Positions 20,403-36,488 of a DNA stretch of 64,000 bases are shown in pieces. The stretch's first letter is position 1. Each line of letters opens with the position of its first letter. The notes under the pieces are model-generated. The model was given only the letters and a program-made list of their open reading frames with translations, was not told the origin of the DNA and did not search any database. The translations under genes and the position numbers were made by a program. Source of the stretch: Rhabditoides inermis (taxonomy: Eukaryota; Nematoda; Chromadorea; Rhabditida; Rhabditidae); NCBI GenBank assembly GCA_963966185.1, contig CAWZYM010000138.1, forward strand, positions 300,501-364,500, given 5' to 3'.

Positions 20403-23400
20403 CAGTCGATTCTAGACCAAACCTGTCAAGGGAGTAGCTGCTATATATGGATATCAAAGCGCCCTTCCACATATCATCACTACCATTTGATAGAGCATCC
20501 AAATTACTATATTTCAAAATGGTTCAGTCTGATTGAATCTTGACTTTTCGTGTTAGTTTCGCATTAAAACAGTCGATTCCAGACCCAACCTGTCAAGGGA
20601 GGAGCTTCTATATATGGATATCAAGGCGCCCTTCCACATATCATCACTACCATTTGATAGAGCATCCAAAAGACTACATTTCAAAATAGTTCAGTCTGAT
20701 TAAATCTTGACTTTTCGTGTTAGTTTCGCATTAAAACAGTCGATTCCAGACCCAACCTGTCAAGGGAGGAGCTGCTATATATGGATATCAAGGCGCCCTT
20801 CCACATATCATCACTACCACTTGATAGAGCATCCAAAACACTATATTTTAAAATAGTTCAATCTGATTAAATCTTGAGTTTTCGTGTTAGTTTCGTATTA
20901 AAACAGTCGATTCTAGACCAAACCTGTCAAGGGAGGAGCTGCTATATATGGATATCAAGGCGCCTTTCCACATATCATCTTTACCACTTGAAAGAGCATC
21001 CAAAATACTATATTTTAAAATAGTTCATCAGTCTGATTAAATCTTGACTTTTCGTGTTAGTTTCGCATTAAAACAGTCGATTCCAGATCCAACCTGTCAA
21101 GGGAGGAGCTGCTATATATGGATATCAAAGCGCCCTTCCACATATCATCACTACCATTTGATAGAGCATTCAAAATACTATATTTCAAAATAGTTCAGTC
21201 TGATTAAATCTTGACTTTTCGTGTTAGTTTCGCATTAGAACAGTCGATTCCAGGCCCAACCTGTCAAGGAAGGAGCTTCTATATATGGATATCAAGGCGC
21301 CCTTCCACATATCATCACTACCATTTGATAGAGCATCCAAAGTACTATTTTTCAAAATAGTTCAGTCTGATTAAATCTTGACTTTTCGTGTTAGTTTCGC
21401 ATTAAATTTAAAACAGTCGATTCCAGACCCAACCTGTCAAGGGAGGAGCTTCTATATATGGATATCAAGGCGCCCTTCCACATATCATCTTTACCACTTG
21501 AAAGAGCATCCAAAATACTATATTTAAAAAAAAGTTCAGTCTGATTAAATCTTGACTTTTCGTGTTAGTTTCGCATTAAAACAGTCGATTCCAGACCCAA
21601 CCTGTCAAGGGAGGAGCTGCTATATATGGACATCAAGGCGCCCTTCCACATATCATCACTACCATTTGATAGAGCATCCAAAAGACTACATTTCAAATAG
21701 TTCAGTCTGATTAAATCTTGCCTTTTCGTGTTAGTTTCGCATTAAAACAGTCGATTCCAGACCCAACCTGTCAAGGGAGGAGCTGCTATATATGGATATC
21801 AAGGCGCCCTTCCACATATCATCTTTACCACTTGAAAGAGCATCCAAAATACTATATTTTAAAATAGTTCAGTCTGATTAAATCTTGACTTTTCGTGTTA
21901 GTTTCGCATTAAAACAGTCGATTCCAGATCCAACCTGTCAAGGGAGGAGCTGCTATATATGGATATCAAGGCGCCCTTCCACATATCATCTTTACCACTT
22001 GAAAGAGCATCCAAAATACTATATTTCAAAATGGTTCAGTCTGATTAAATCTTGACTTTTCGTGTTAGTTTCGCATTAAAACAGTCGATTCTAGACCAAA
22101 CCTGTCAAGGGAGGAGCTGCTATATATGGATATCAAAGCGCCCTTCCACATATCATCACTACCATTTGATAGAGCATCCAAATTACTATATTTCAAAATG
22201 GTTCAGTCTGATTGAATCTTGACTTTTCGTGTTAGTTTCGCATTAAAACAGTCGATTCCAGACCCAACCTGTCAAGGGAGGAGCTTCTATATATGGATAT
22301 CAAGGCGCCCTTCCACATATCATCACTACCATTTGATAGAGCATCCAAAAGACTACATTTCAAAATAGTTCAGTCTGATTAAATCTTGACTTTTCGTGTT
22401 AGTTTCGCATTAAAACAGTCGATTCCAGACCCAACCTGTCAAGGGAGGAGCTGCTATATATGGATATCAAGGCGCCCTTCCACATATCATCACTACCACT
22501 TGATAGAGCATCCAAAACACTATATTTTAAAATAGTTCAATCTGATTAAATCTTGAGTTTTCGTGTTAGTTTCGTATTAAAACAGTCGATTCTAGACCAA
22601 ACCTGTCAAGGGAGGAGCTGCTATATATGGATATCAAGGCGCCTTTCCACATATCATCTTTACCACTTGAAAGAGCATCCAAAATACTATATTTTAAAAT
22701 AGTTCATCAGTCTGATTAAATCTTGACTTTTCGTGTTAGTTTCGCATTAAAACAGTCGATTCCAGATCCAACCTGTCAAGGGAGGAGCTGCTATATATGG
22801 ATATCAAAGCGCCCTTCCACATATCATCACTACCATTTGATAGAGCATTCAAAATACTATATTTCAAAATAGTTCAGTCTGATTAAATCTTGACTTTTCG
22901 TGTTAGTTTCGCATTAGAACAGTCGATTCCAGGCCCAACCTGTCAAGGAAGGAGCTTCTATATATGGATATCAAGGCGCCCTTCCACATATCATCACTAC
23001 CATTTGATAGAGCATCCAAAGTACTATTTTTCAAAATAGTTCAGTCTGATTAAATCTTGACTTTTCGTGTTAGTTTCGCATTAAATTTAAAACAGTCGAT
23101 TCCAGACCCAACCTGTCAAGGGAGGAGCTTCTATATATGGATATCAAGGCGCCCTTCCACATATCATCTTTACCACTTGAAAGAGCATCCAAAATACTAT
23201 ATTTAAAAAAAAGTTCAGTCTGATTAAATCTTGACTTTTCGTGTTAGTTTCGCATTAAAACAGTCGATTCCAGACCCAACCTGTCAAGGGAGGAGCTGCT
23301 ATATATGGACATCAAGGCGCCCTTCCACATATCATCACTACCATTTGATAGAGCATCCAAAAGACTACATTTCAAATAGTTCAGTCTGATTAAATCTTGC

Positions 23401-23660
23401 CTTTTCGTGTTAGTTTCGCATTAAAACAGTCGATTCCAGACCCAACCTGTCAAGGGAGGAGCTGCTATATATGGATATCAAGGCGCCCTTCCACATATCA
23501 TCTTTACCACTTGAAAGAGCATCCAAAATACTATATTTTAAAATAGTTCAGTCTGATTAAATCTTGACTTTTCGTGTTAGTTTCGCATTAAAACAGTCGA
23601 TTCCAGATCCAACCTGTCAAGGGAGGAGCTGCTATATATGGATATCAAGGCGCCCTTCCA
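20403..23660 (+). repeat. 1,679-bp tandem duplication within the array
   Basis: Copy 1 is 20403-22081 and copy 2 is 22082 to about 23660. Rare variants recur at a 1,679-bp step: AGTTCATCAGTCTG (three-base insertion), CATTAAATTTAAAACAG (five-base insertion), TATTTAAAAAAAAGTTC, and TCTTGCCTTTTCG. Confidence 0.8.
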
Positions 23661-26600
23661 CATATCATCACTACCACTTGATAGAGCATCCAAAATACTA
23701 TATTTTAAAATAGTTCAATCTGATTAAATCTTGAGTTTTCGTGTTAGTTTCGCATTAAAACAGTCGATTCTAGACCAAACCTGTCAAGGGAGGAGCTGCT
23801 ATATATGGATATCAAAGCGCCCTTCCACATATCATCACTACCATTTGATAGAGCATCCAAAACACTATATTTCAAAATAGTTCAGTCTGATTGAATCTTA
23901 ATTTTCGTGTTAGTTTCGCATTAAAACAGTCGATTCCAGACCCAACCTGTCAAGGGAGGAGCTTCTATATATGGATATCAAGGCGCCCTTCAACATATCA
24001 TCACAACCATTTGATAAAGCATCTAGAATACTATATTTCAAAATAGTTCAGTCTGATTAAATTTTGACTTTTCGTGTTAGTTTCGCATTAAAACAGTCGA
24101 TTCCAGACCCAACCTGTCAAGGGAGAAGCTTCTAGATATGGATATCAAGGCGCCCTTCCACATATCATCACTACCATTTGATAGGGCATCCAAAATACTA
24201 TATTTCAAAATAGTTCAGTCTGATTAAATCTTGACTTTTCGTGTTAGTTTCGCATTAAAACAGTCGATTCTAGACCAAACCTGTCAAGGGAGGAGCTGCT
24301 TTATATGGATATCAAAGCGCCCTTCCACATATCATCACTACCATTTGATAGAGCATCCAAAAGACTACATTTCAAAATAGTTCAGTCTGATTAAATCTTG
24401 ACTTTTCGTGTTAGTTTCGCATTAAAACAGTCGATTCCAGATCCAACCTGTCAAGGAAGGAGCTGCTATATATGGATATCAAAGCGCCCTTCCACATTTC
24501 ATCACTACCATTTGATAGAGCATTCAAAATACTATATTTCAAAATAGTTCAGTCTGATTAAATCTTGACTTTTCGTGTTAGTTTCGCATTAAAACAGTCG
24601 ATTCCAGGCCCAACCTGTCAAGGGAGGAGCTTCTATATATGGATATCAAGGCGCCCTTCCACATATCATCACTACCACTTGATAGAGCATCCAAAATACT
24701 ATATTTTAAAATAGTCCAATCTGATTAAATCTTGAGTTTTCGTGTTAGTTTCGCATTAAAACAGTCGATTCTAGACCAAACCTGTCAAGGGAGGAGCTGC
24801 TATATATGGATATCAAAGCGCCCTTCCACATATCATCACTACCATTTGATAGAGCATCCAAAACACTATATTTCAAAATAGTTCAGTCTGATTAAATCTT
24901 GACTTTTCGTGTTAGTTTCGCATTAAAACAGTCGATTCCAGACCCAACCTGTCAAGGAAGGAGCTGCTATATATGGATATCAAAGCGCCCTTCCACATAT
25001 CATCACTACCATTTGATAGAGCATTCAAAATACTATATTTCAAAATAGTTCAGTCTGATTAAATCTTGACTTTTCGTGTTAGTTTCGCATTAAAACAGTC
25101 GATTCCAGGCCCAACTTGTCAAGGGAGGAGCTTCTATATATGGATATCAAGGCGCCCTTCCACATATCATCACTACCATTTGATAGAGCATCCAAAATAC
25201 TATATTTCAAAATAGTTCAGTCTGATTAAATCTTGACTTTTCGTGTTAGTTTCGCATTAAAACAGTCGATTCCAGACCCAACCTGTCAAGGGAGGAGCTT
25301 CTATATATGGATTTCAAGGCGCCCTTCCACATATCATCTTTACCACTTGAAAGAGCATCCAAAATACTATATTTTAAAATAGTTCAGTCTGATTAAATCT
25401 TGAGTTTTCGTGTTAGTTTCGCATTAAAACAGTCGATTCTAGACCAAACCTGTCAAGGGAGGAGCTGCTATATATGGATATCAAAGCGCCCTTCCACATA
25501 TCATCACTACCATTTGATAGAGCATCCAAAAGACTACATTTCAAAATAGTTCAGTCTGATTAAATCTTGACTTTTCGTGTTAGTTTCGCATTAAAACAGT
25601 CGATTCCAGACCCAACCTGTCAAGGGAGGAGCTGCTATATATGGATATCAAGGCGCCCTTCCACATATCATCTTTACCACTTGAAAGAGCATCCAAAATA
25701 CTATATTTTAAAATAGTTCAGTCTGATTAAATCTTGACTTTTCGTGTTAGTTTCGCATTAAAACAGTCGATTCCAGATCCAACCTGTCAAAGGAGGAGCT
25801 GCTATATATGGATATCAAGGCGCCCTTCCACATATCATCACTACCACTTGATAGAGCATCCAAAATACTATATTTTAAAATAGTTCAATCTGATTAAATC
25901 TTGAGTTTTCGTGTTAGTTTCGCATTAAAACAGTCGATTCTAGACCAAACCTGTCAAGGGAGGAGCTGCTATATATGGATATCAAAGCGCCCTTCCACAT
26001 ATCATCACTTCCATTTGATAGAGCATCCAAAACACTATATTTCAAAATAGTTCAGTCTGATTAAATCTTGACTTTTCGTGTTAGTTTCGCATTAAAACAG
26101 TCGATTCCAGACCCAACCTGTCAAGGGAGGAGCTTCTATATATGGATATCAAGGCGCCCTTCCACATATCATCACTACCACTTGATAGAGCATCCAAAAT
26201 ACTATATTTTAAAATAGTCCAATCTGATTAAATCTTGAGTTTTCGTGTTAGTTTCGCATTAAAACAGTCGATTCTAGACCAAACCTGTCAAGGGAGGAGC
26301 TGCTATATATGGATATCAAAGCGCCCTTCCACATATCATCACTACCATTTGATAGAGCATCCAAAACACTATATTTCAAAATAGTTCAGTCTGATTAAAT
26401 ATTGACTTTTCGTGTTAGTTTCGCATTAAAACAGTCGATTCCAGACCCAACCTGTCAAGGGAGGAGCTTCTATATATGGATATCAAGGCGCCCTTCAACA
26501 TATCATCACTACCATTTGATAAAGCATCCAGAATACTATATTTCAAATTAGTTCAGTCTGATTAAATCTTGACTTTTCGTGTTAGTTTCGCATTAAAACA

Positions 26601-29600
26601 GTCGATTCCAGACCCAACCTGTCAAGGGAGAAGCTTCTAGATATGGATATCAAGGCGCCCTTCCACATATCATCACTACCATTTGATAGGGCATCCAAAA
26701 TACTATATTTCAAAATAGTTCAGTCTGATTAAATCTTGACTTTTCGTGTTAGTTTCGCATTAAAACAGTCGATTCCAGGCCCAACATGTCAAGGGAGGAG
26801 CTTCTATATATGGATATCAAGGCGCCCTTCCACATATCATCACTACCATTTGATAGAGCATCCAAAATACTATATTTCAAAATAGTTCAGTCTGATTAAA
26901 TCTTGACTTTTCGTGTTAGTTTCGCATTAAAACAGTCGATTCCAGACCCAACCTGTCAAGGGAGGAGCTTCTATATATGGATATCAAGGCGCCCTTCCAC
27001 ATATCATCTTTACCAATTGAAAGAGCATCCAAAATACTATATTTTAAAATAGTTCAGTCTGATTAAATCTTGACTTTTCGTGTTAGTTTCGCATTATAAC
27101 AGTCGATTCTAGACCCAACCTGTCAAGGGAGGAGCTGCTATATATGGATAGCAATGCGCCCTTCCACATGTCATCTTTACCACTTGGAAGAGCATCCAAA
27201 ATACTATATTTTAAAATAGTTCAGTCTGATTAAATCTTGACTTTTCGTGTTAGTTTCGCATTAAAATAGTCGATTCCAGACCCAACCTGTCAAGGGAGGA
27301 GCTGCTATATATGGATATCAAGGCGCCCTTCCACATATAATCTCTACCACTTGAAAGAGCATCCAAATTACTATATTTTAAAATAGTTCAGTCTGATTAA
27401 ATCTTGACTTTTCGTGTTAGTTTCGCATTAAAACAGTCGATTCCAGACCCAACCTGTCAAGGGAGGAGCTGCTATATATGGATAGCAATGCGCCCTTCCA
27501 CATATCATCTTTACCACTTGGAAGAGCATCCAAAATACTATATTTTAAATTAGTTCAGTCTGATTAAATCTTGACTTTTCGTGTTAGTTTCGCATTAAAA
27601 CAGTCGATTCCAGACCCAACCTGCAAGGGAGGAGCTTCTATATATGGATATCAAGGCGCCCTTCCACATATCATCACTACCATTTGATAGAGCATCCAAA
27701 ATACTATGTTTTAAAATAGTTCAGTCTGATTAAATCTTGACTTTTCGTGTTAGTTTCGCATTAAAACAGTCGATTCCAGACCCAACCTGTCAAGGGAGGA
27801 GCTGCTATATATGGACATCAAGGCGCCCTTCCACATATCATCACTACCATTTGATAGAGCATCCGAAATACTATATTTCAAAATAGTTCAGTCTGATTAA
27901 ATCTTGACTTTTCGTGTTAGTTTCGCATTAAAACAGTCGATTCCAGACCCAACCTGTCAAGGGAGGAGCTGCTATATATGGATATCAAGGCGCCCTTCCA
28001 CATATCATCTTTACCACTTGAAAGAGCATCCAAAATACTATATTTTAAAATAGTTCAGTCTGATTAAATCTTGACTTTTCGTGTTAGTTTCGCCTTAAAA
28101 CAGTCGATTCCAGATCCAACCTGTCAAGGGAGGAGCTTCTATATATGGATATCAAGGCGCCCTTCCACATATCATCACTACCATTTGATAGAGCATCCAA
28201 AATACTATATTTCAAAATAGTTCAGTCTGATTAAATCTTGACTTTTCGTGTTAGTTTCGCATTAAAACAGTCGATGCCAGACCCAACCTGTCAAGGGAGA
28301 AGCTGCTATATATGGATAGCAATGCGCCCTTCCACATATCATCTTTACCACTTGAAAGAGCATCCAAAATACTATATTTTAAAATAGTTCAGTCTGATTA
28401 AATCTTGACTTTTCGGGTTAGTTTCGCATTAAAACAGTCGATTCCAGACCCGACCTGTCAAGGGAGGAGCTTCTATATATGGATATCAAGGCGCCCTTCC
28501 ACATATCATCACTACCATTTGACAGAGCATCCAAAATACTATATTTCAAAATAGTTCAGTCTGATTAAATCTTGACTTTTCGTGTTAGTTTCGCATTAAA
28601 ACAGTCGATGCCAGACCCAACCTGTCAAGGGAGAAGCTGCTATATATGGATAGCAATGCGCCCTTCCACATATCATCTTTACCACTTGAAAGAGCATCCA
28701 AAATACTATATTTTAAATAGTTCAGTCTGATTAAATCTTGACTTTTCGTGTTAGTTTCGCATTAAAACAGTCGATTCCAGACCCAACCTGTCAAGGGAGG
28801 AGCTGCTATATATGGATATCAAGGCGCCCTTCCACATATCATCTTTACCACTTGATAGAGCATCCAAAATACTATTTTTTAAAATAGTTCAGTCTGATTA
28901 AATCTTGACTTTTTGTGTTAGTTTCGCATTAAAACAGTCGATTCCAGACCCAACCTGTCAAGGGAGGAGCTGCTATATATGGACATCAAGGCGCCCTTCC
29001 ACATATCATCACTACCATTTGATAGAGCATCCAAAATACTATGTTTCAAAAAAGTTCAGTCTGATTAAATCTTGACTTTTCGTGTTAGTTTCGCATTAAA
29101 ACAGTCGATTCCAGACCCAACCTGTCAAGGGAGGAGCTGCTATATATGGATATCAAGGCGCCCTTCCACATATCATCTTCACCACTTGAAAGAGCATCCA
29201 AATTACTATATTTTAAAATAGTTCAGTCTGATTAAATATTGACTTTTCGTGTTAGTTTCGCATTAAAACAGTCGATTTCAGACCCAACCTGTCAAGGGAG
29301 GAGCTGCTATATATGGATATCAAGGCGCCCTTCCACATATCATCTTTACCACTTGAAAGAGAATCCAAAATACTACATTTTAAAATAGTTCAGTCTGATT
29401 AAATCTTGACTTTTCGTGTTAGTTTTGCATTAAAACAGTCGATTCTAGACCCAACCTGTCAAGGGAGGAGCTGCTATATATGGATAGCAATGCGCCCTTC
29501 CACATATAATCTTTACCACTTGAAAGAGCATCCAAAATACTATATTTTAAAATAGTTCAGTCTGATTAAATCTTGACTTTTCGGGTTAGTTTCGCATTAA

Positions 29601-32600
29601 AACAGTCGATTCCAGACCCGACCTGTCAAGGGAGGAGCTTCTATATATGGATATCAAGGCGCCCTTCCACATATCATCACTACCATTTGATAGAGCATCC
29701 AAAATACTATATTTTAAAATAGTTCAGTCTGATTAAATCTTGACTTTTCGTGTTAGTTTCGCATTAAAACAGTCGATTCCAGACCCAACCTGTCAAGGGA
29801 GGAGCTGCTATATATGGATATCAAGGCGCCCTTCCACATATCATCTTCACCACTTGAAAGAGCATCCAAAATACTAATTTTTAAAATAGTTCAGTCTGAT
29901 TAAATCTTGAGTTTTCGTGTTAGTTTCGCATTAAAACAGTCGATTCTCGACCCAACCTGTCAAGGGAGGAGCTGCTATATATGGATAGCAATGCGCCCTT
30001 CCACATATCATCTTTACCACTTGAAAGAGCATCCAAAGTACTAAATTTAAAAAAAAGTTCAGTCTGATTAAATCTTGACTTTTCGTGTTAGTATCGCATT
30101 AAAACAGTCGATTCCAGACCCAACCTGTCAAGGGAGGAGCTGCTATATATGGATATCAAGGCGCCCTTCCACATATCATCACTACCATTTGACAGAGCAT
30201 CCAAAATACTATATTTTAAAATAGTTCAGTCTGATTAAATCTTGACTTTTCGTGTTAGTTTCGCATTAAAACAGTCGATTCCAGACCCAACCTGTCAAGG
30301 GAGGAGCTGCTTCATATGGATATCAAGGCGCCCTTCCACATATCATCTTTACCACTTGAAAGAGCATCCAAAATACTATATTTTAAAATAGTTCAGTCTG
30401 ATTAAATCTTGACTTTTCGTGTTAGTTTCGCATTAAAACAGTCGATTCTAGACCCAACCTGTCAATGGAGGAGCTGCTATATATGAATAGCAATGCGCCC
30501 TTCCACATATCATCTTTACCACTTGAAAGAGCATCCAAAATACTATATTTTAAAATAGTTCAGTCTGATTAAATCTTGACTTTTCGTATTAGTTTCGCAT
30601 TAAAACAGTCGATTCCAGACCCAACCTGTCAAGGGAGGAGCTGCTTCATATGGATATCAAGGCGCCCTTCCACATATCATCTTTACCACTTGAAAGAGCA
30701 TCCAAAATACTATATTTTAAAATAGTTCAGTCTGATTAAATCTTGACTTTTCGTGTTAGTTTCGCATTAAAACAGTCGATTCTAGACCCAACCTGTCAAG
30801 GGAGGAGCTGCTATATATGGATAGCAATGCGCTCTTCCACATATCATCACTACCATTTGATAGAGCATTCAAAATACTACATTTTAAAATAGTTTAGTCT
30901 GATTAAATCTTGACTTTTCGTGTTAGTTTCGCATTAAAACAGTCGATTCCAGACCCAACCTGTCAAGGGAGGAGCTGCTATATATGGATATCAAGGCGCC
31001 CTTCCACATATCATTACTACCATTTGATAGAGCATCCGAAATACTATATTTTAAAATAGTTCAGTCTGATTAAATCTTGACTTTTCGTGTTAGTTTCGCA
31101 TTAAAACAGTCGATTCCAGACCCAACCTGTCAAGGGAGGAGCTGCTTCATATGGATATCAAGGCGCCCTTCCACATATCATCTTTACCACTTGAAAGAGC
31201 ATCCAAAATACTATATTTTAAAATAGTTCAGTCTGATTAAATCTTGACTTTTCGTGTTAGTTTCGCATTAAAACAGTCGATTCCAGACCCAACCTGTCAA
31301 GGGAGGAGCTGCTTCATATGGATATCAAGGCGCCCTTCCACATATCATCTTTACCACTTGAAAGAGCATCCAAAATACTGTTTTTTTGAATAGTTCAGTC
31401 TGATTAAATCTTGACTTTTCGTGTTAGTTTCGCATTAAAACAGTCGATTCCAGACCCAACCTGTCAAGGGAGGAGCTGCTTCATATGGATATCAAAGCGC
31501 CCTTCCACATATCATCTTTACCACTTGAAAGAGCATCCAAAATACTATATTTTAAAAAAGTTCAGTCTGATTAAATCTTGACTTTTCGTGTTAGTTTCGC
31601 ATTAAAACAGTCGATTCCAGACCCAACCTGTCAAGGGAGGAGCTGCTATATATGGATAGCAATGCGCCCTTCCACATATCATCTTTACCACTTGAAAGAG
31701 CATCCAAAATACTATATTTTAAAGTAGTTCAGTCTGATTAAATCTTGACTTTTCGTGTTAGTTTCGCATTAAAACAGTCGATTCTAGACCCAACCTGTCA
31801 AGGGAGGAGCTGCTATATATGGATAGCAATGCGCCCTTCCACATATCATCTTTACCACTTGAAAGAGCATCCAAAATACTATATTTTAAAATAGTTCAGT
31901 CTGATTAAATCTTGACTTTTCGTGTTAGTTTCGCATTAAAACAGTCGATTCCAGACCCAACCTGTCAAGGGAGGAGCTGCTTCATATGGATATCAAGGCG
32001 CCCTTCCACATATCATCTTTACCACTTGAAAGAGCATCCAAAATACTATATTTTAAAATAGTTCAGTCTGATTAAATCTTGACTTTTCGTGTTAGTTTCG
32101 CATTAAAACAGTCGATTCTAGACCCAACCTGTCAAGGGAGGAGCTGCTATATATGGATAGCAATGCGCCCTTCCACATATCATCACTACCATTTGATAGA
32201 GCATCCAAAATACTATATTTTAAAATAGTTTAGTCTGATTAAATCTTGACTTTTCGTGTTAGTTTCGCATTAAAACAGTCGATTCCAGACCCAACCTGTC
32301 AAGGGAGGAGCTGCTATATATGGATATCAAGGCGCCCTTCCACATATCATCTTCACCACTTGAAAGAGCATCCAAAATACTAATTTTTAAAATAGTTCAG
32401 TCTGATTAAATCTTGAGTTTTCGTGTTAGTTTCGCATTAAAACAGTCGATTCTCGACCCAACCTGTCAAGGGAGGAGCTGCTATATATGGATAGCAATGC
32501 GCCCTTCCACATATCATCTTTACCACTTGAAAGAGCATCCAAAGTACTACATTTAAAAAAAGTTCAGTCTGATTAAATCTTGACTTTTCGTGTTAGTATC

Positions 32601-35600
32601 GCATTAAAACAGTCGATTCCAGACCCAACCTGTCAAGGGAGGAGCTGCTATATATGGATATCAAGGCGCCCTTCCACATATCATCTTCACCACTTGAAAG
32701 AGCATCCAAAATACTATATTTTGAAATAGTTCAATCTGATTTAATCTTGAGTTTTCGTGTTAGTTTCGCATTAAAACAGTCGATTCCAGACCCAACCTGT
32801 CAAGGGAGGAGCTGCTATAATGGATATCAAGGCGCCCTTCCACATATCATCACTACCATTTGATAGAGCATCCAAAATACTATATTTTAAAATAGTTCAG
32901 TCTGATTAAATCTTGACTTTTCGTGTTAGTTTCGCATTGAAACAGTCGATTCCAGACCCAACCTGTCAAGGGAGGAGCTGCTTCATATGGATATCAAGGC
33001 GCCCTTCCACATATCATCTTTACCACTTGAAAGAGCATCCAAAATACTATATTTTAAAATAGTTCAGTCTGATTAAATCTTGACTTTTCGTGTTAGTTTC
33101 GCATTAAAACAGTCGATTCTAGACCCAACCTGTCAAGGGAGGAGCTGCTATATATGGATAGCAATGCGCCCTTCCACATATCATCTTTACCACTTGAAAG
33201 AGCATCCAAAATACTATATTTTAAAATAGTTCAGTCTGATTAAATCTTGACTTTTCGTGTTAGTTTCGCATTAAAACAGTCGATTCTAGACCCAACCTGT
33301 CAAGGGAGGAGCTGCTATATATGGATAGCAATGCGCCCTTCCACATATCATCTTCACCACTTGAAAGAGCATCCAAAATACTATATTTAAAAAAAGTTCA
33401 GTCTGATTAAATCTTGACTTTTCGTGTTAGTATCGCATTAAAACAGTCGATTCCAGACCCAACCTGTCAAGGGAGGAGCTGCTATATATGGATAGCAATG
33501 CGCCCTTCCACATATCATCTTCACCACTTGATAGAGCATTCAAAATACTATATTTTGAAATAGTTCAGTCTGATTAAATCTTGACTTTTCGTGTTAGTTT
33601 CGCATTAAAACAGTCGATTCCAGACCCAACCTGTCAAGGGAGGAGCTGCTTCATATGGATATCAAGGCGCCCTTCCACATATCATCTTTACCACTTGAAA
33701 GAGCATCCAAAATACTATATTTTAAAATAGTTCAGTCTGATTAAATCTTGACTTTTCGTGTTAGTTTCGCATTAAAACAGTCGATTCTAGACCCAACCTG
33801 TCAAGGGAGGAGCTGCTATATATGGATAGCAATGCGCCCTTCCACATATCATCTTTACCACTTGAAAGAGCATTCAAAATACTATATTTTAAAATAGTTC
33901 AGTCTCATTAAATCTTGACTTTTCGTGTTAGTTTCGCATTAAAACAGTCGATTCCAGACCCAACCTGTCAAGGAAGGAGCTTCTATATATGGATATCAAG
34001 GCGCCCTTCCACATATCATCACTACCATTTAATAGAGCATCCAAAATACTATATTTTAAAATAGTTCAGTCTGATTAAATCTTGACTTTTCGTGTTAGTT
34101 TCGCATTAAAACAGTCGATTCCAGACCCAACCTGTCAAGGGAGGAGCTGCTTCATATGGATATCAAGGCGCCCTTCCACATATCATCTTTACCACTTGAA
34201 AGAGCATCCAAAATACTATATTTTAAAATAGTTCAGTCTGATTAAATCTTGACTTTTCGTGTTAGTTTCGCATTAAAACAGTCGATTCTAGACCCAACCT
34301 GTCAAGGGAGGAGCTGCTATATATGGATAGCAATGCGCATTTCCACATATCATCTTTACCACTTGAAAGAGCATCCAAAATACTATATTTTAAAATAGTT
34401 CAGTCTGATTAAATCTTGACTTTTCGTGTTAGTTTCGCATTAAAACAGTCGATTCCAGACCCAACCTGTCAAGGGAGGAGCTGCTTCATATGGATATCAA
34501 GGCGCCCTTCCACATATCATCTTTACCACTTGAAATAGCATCCAAAATACTATTTTTTAAAATAGTTCAGTCTGATTAAATCTTGACTTTTCGTGTTAGT
34601 TTCGCATTAAAACAGTCGATTCCAGACCCAACCTGTCAAGGGAGGAGCTGCTATATATGGATATCAAGGCGCCCTTCCACATATTATTTTTACCACTTGA
34701 AAGAGCATCCAAAATAATAATTTTTAAAATAGTTCAGTCTGATTAAATCTTGAGTTTTCGTGTTAGTTTCGCATTAAAACAGTCGATTGTAGACCCAACC
34801 TGTCAAGGGAGGAGCTGCTATATATGGATAGCAATGCGCCCTTCCACATATCTTTCTTACCACTTGAAAGAGCATCCAAAATACTATATTTTAAAATAGT
34901 TCAGTCTGATTAAATCTTGACTTTTCGTGTTAGTTTCGCATTAAAACAGTCAATTCCAGACCCAACCTGTCAAGGGAGGAGCTTCTATATATGGATATCA
35001 AGGCGCCCTTCCACATATCATCACTACCATTTGATAGAGCATCCAAAATACTATATTTCAAAATAGTTCAGTCTGATTAAATCTTGACTTTTCGTGTTAG
35101 TTTCGCATTAAAACAGTCGATTCCAGACCCAACCTGTCAAGGGAGGAGCTGCTATATATGGATATCAAGGCGCCCTTCCACATATCATCTTTACCACTTG
35201 AAAGAGCATCCAAAATACTATATTTTAAAATAGTTCAGTCTGATTAAATCTTGACTTTTCGTGTTAGTTTCGCATTAAAACAGTCGATTCTAGACCCAAC
35301 CTGTCAAGGGAGGAGCTGCTATATATGGATAGCAATGCGCCCTTCCACATAAAATCTTTACCACTTGAAAGAGCATCCAAAATACTATATTTTAAAATAG
35401 TTCAGTCTGACTAAATCTTGACTTTTCGGGTTAGTTTCGCATTAAAACAGTCGATTCCAGACCCGACCTGTCAAGGGAGGAGCTTCTATATATGGATATC
35501 AAGGCGCCCTTCCACATATCATCACTACCATTTGATAGAACATCCAAATTACTATATTTTAAAATAGTTCAGTCTGATTAAATCTTGACTTTTCGTGTTA

Positions 35601-36488
35601 GTTTCGCATTAAAACAGTCGATTCCAGACCCAACCTGTCAAGGGAGGAGCTGCTATATATGGATATCAAGGCGCCCTTCCACATATCATCTTTACCACTT
35701 GAAAGAGCATCCAAAATACTAATTTTTAAAATAGTTCAGTCTGATTAAATCTTGAGTTTTCGTGTTAGTTTCGCATTAAAACAGTCGATTCTAGACCCAA
35801 CCTGTCAAGGGAGGAGCTGCTATATATGGATAGCAATGCGCCCTTCCACATATCATCTTTACCACTTGAAAGAGCATCCAAAATACTATATTTAAAAAAA
35901 GTTCAGTCTGATTAAATCTTGACTTTTCGTGTTAGTATTGCATTAAAACAGTCGATTCCAGACCCAACCTGTCAAGGGAGGAGCTGCTATATATGGATAT
36001 CAAGGCGCCCTTCCACATATCATCACTACCATTTGATAGAGCATCCAAAATACTAAATTTTAAAATAGTTCAGTCTGATTAAATCTTGAGTTTTCGTGTT
36101 AGTTTCGCATCAAAACAGTCGATTCCAGACCCAACCTGTCAAGGGAGGAGCTGCTATATATGGATATCAAGGCGCCCTTCCACATATCATCTTCACCACT
36201 TGAAAGAGCATCCAAAATACTAATTTTTAAAATAGTTCTGTCTGATTAAATCTTAAGTTTTCGTGTTAGTTTCGCAATAAAACAGTCGATTCTAGACCCA
36301 ACCTGTCTAGGGAGGAGCTGCTATATATGGATAGCAATGCGCCCTTCCACATATTCATCTTTACCACTTGAAAGAGCATCCAAAATACTATATTTAAAAA
36401 AAGTTCAGTCTGATTAAATCTTGACTTTTCGTGTTAGTATTGCATTAAAACAGTCGATTCCAGACCCAACCTGTCAAGGGAGGAGCTG

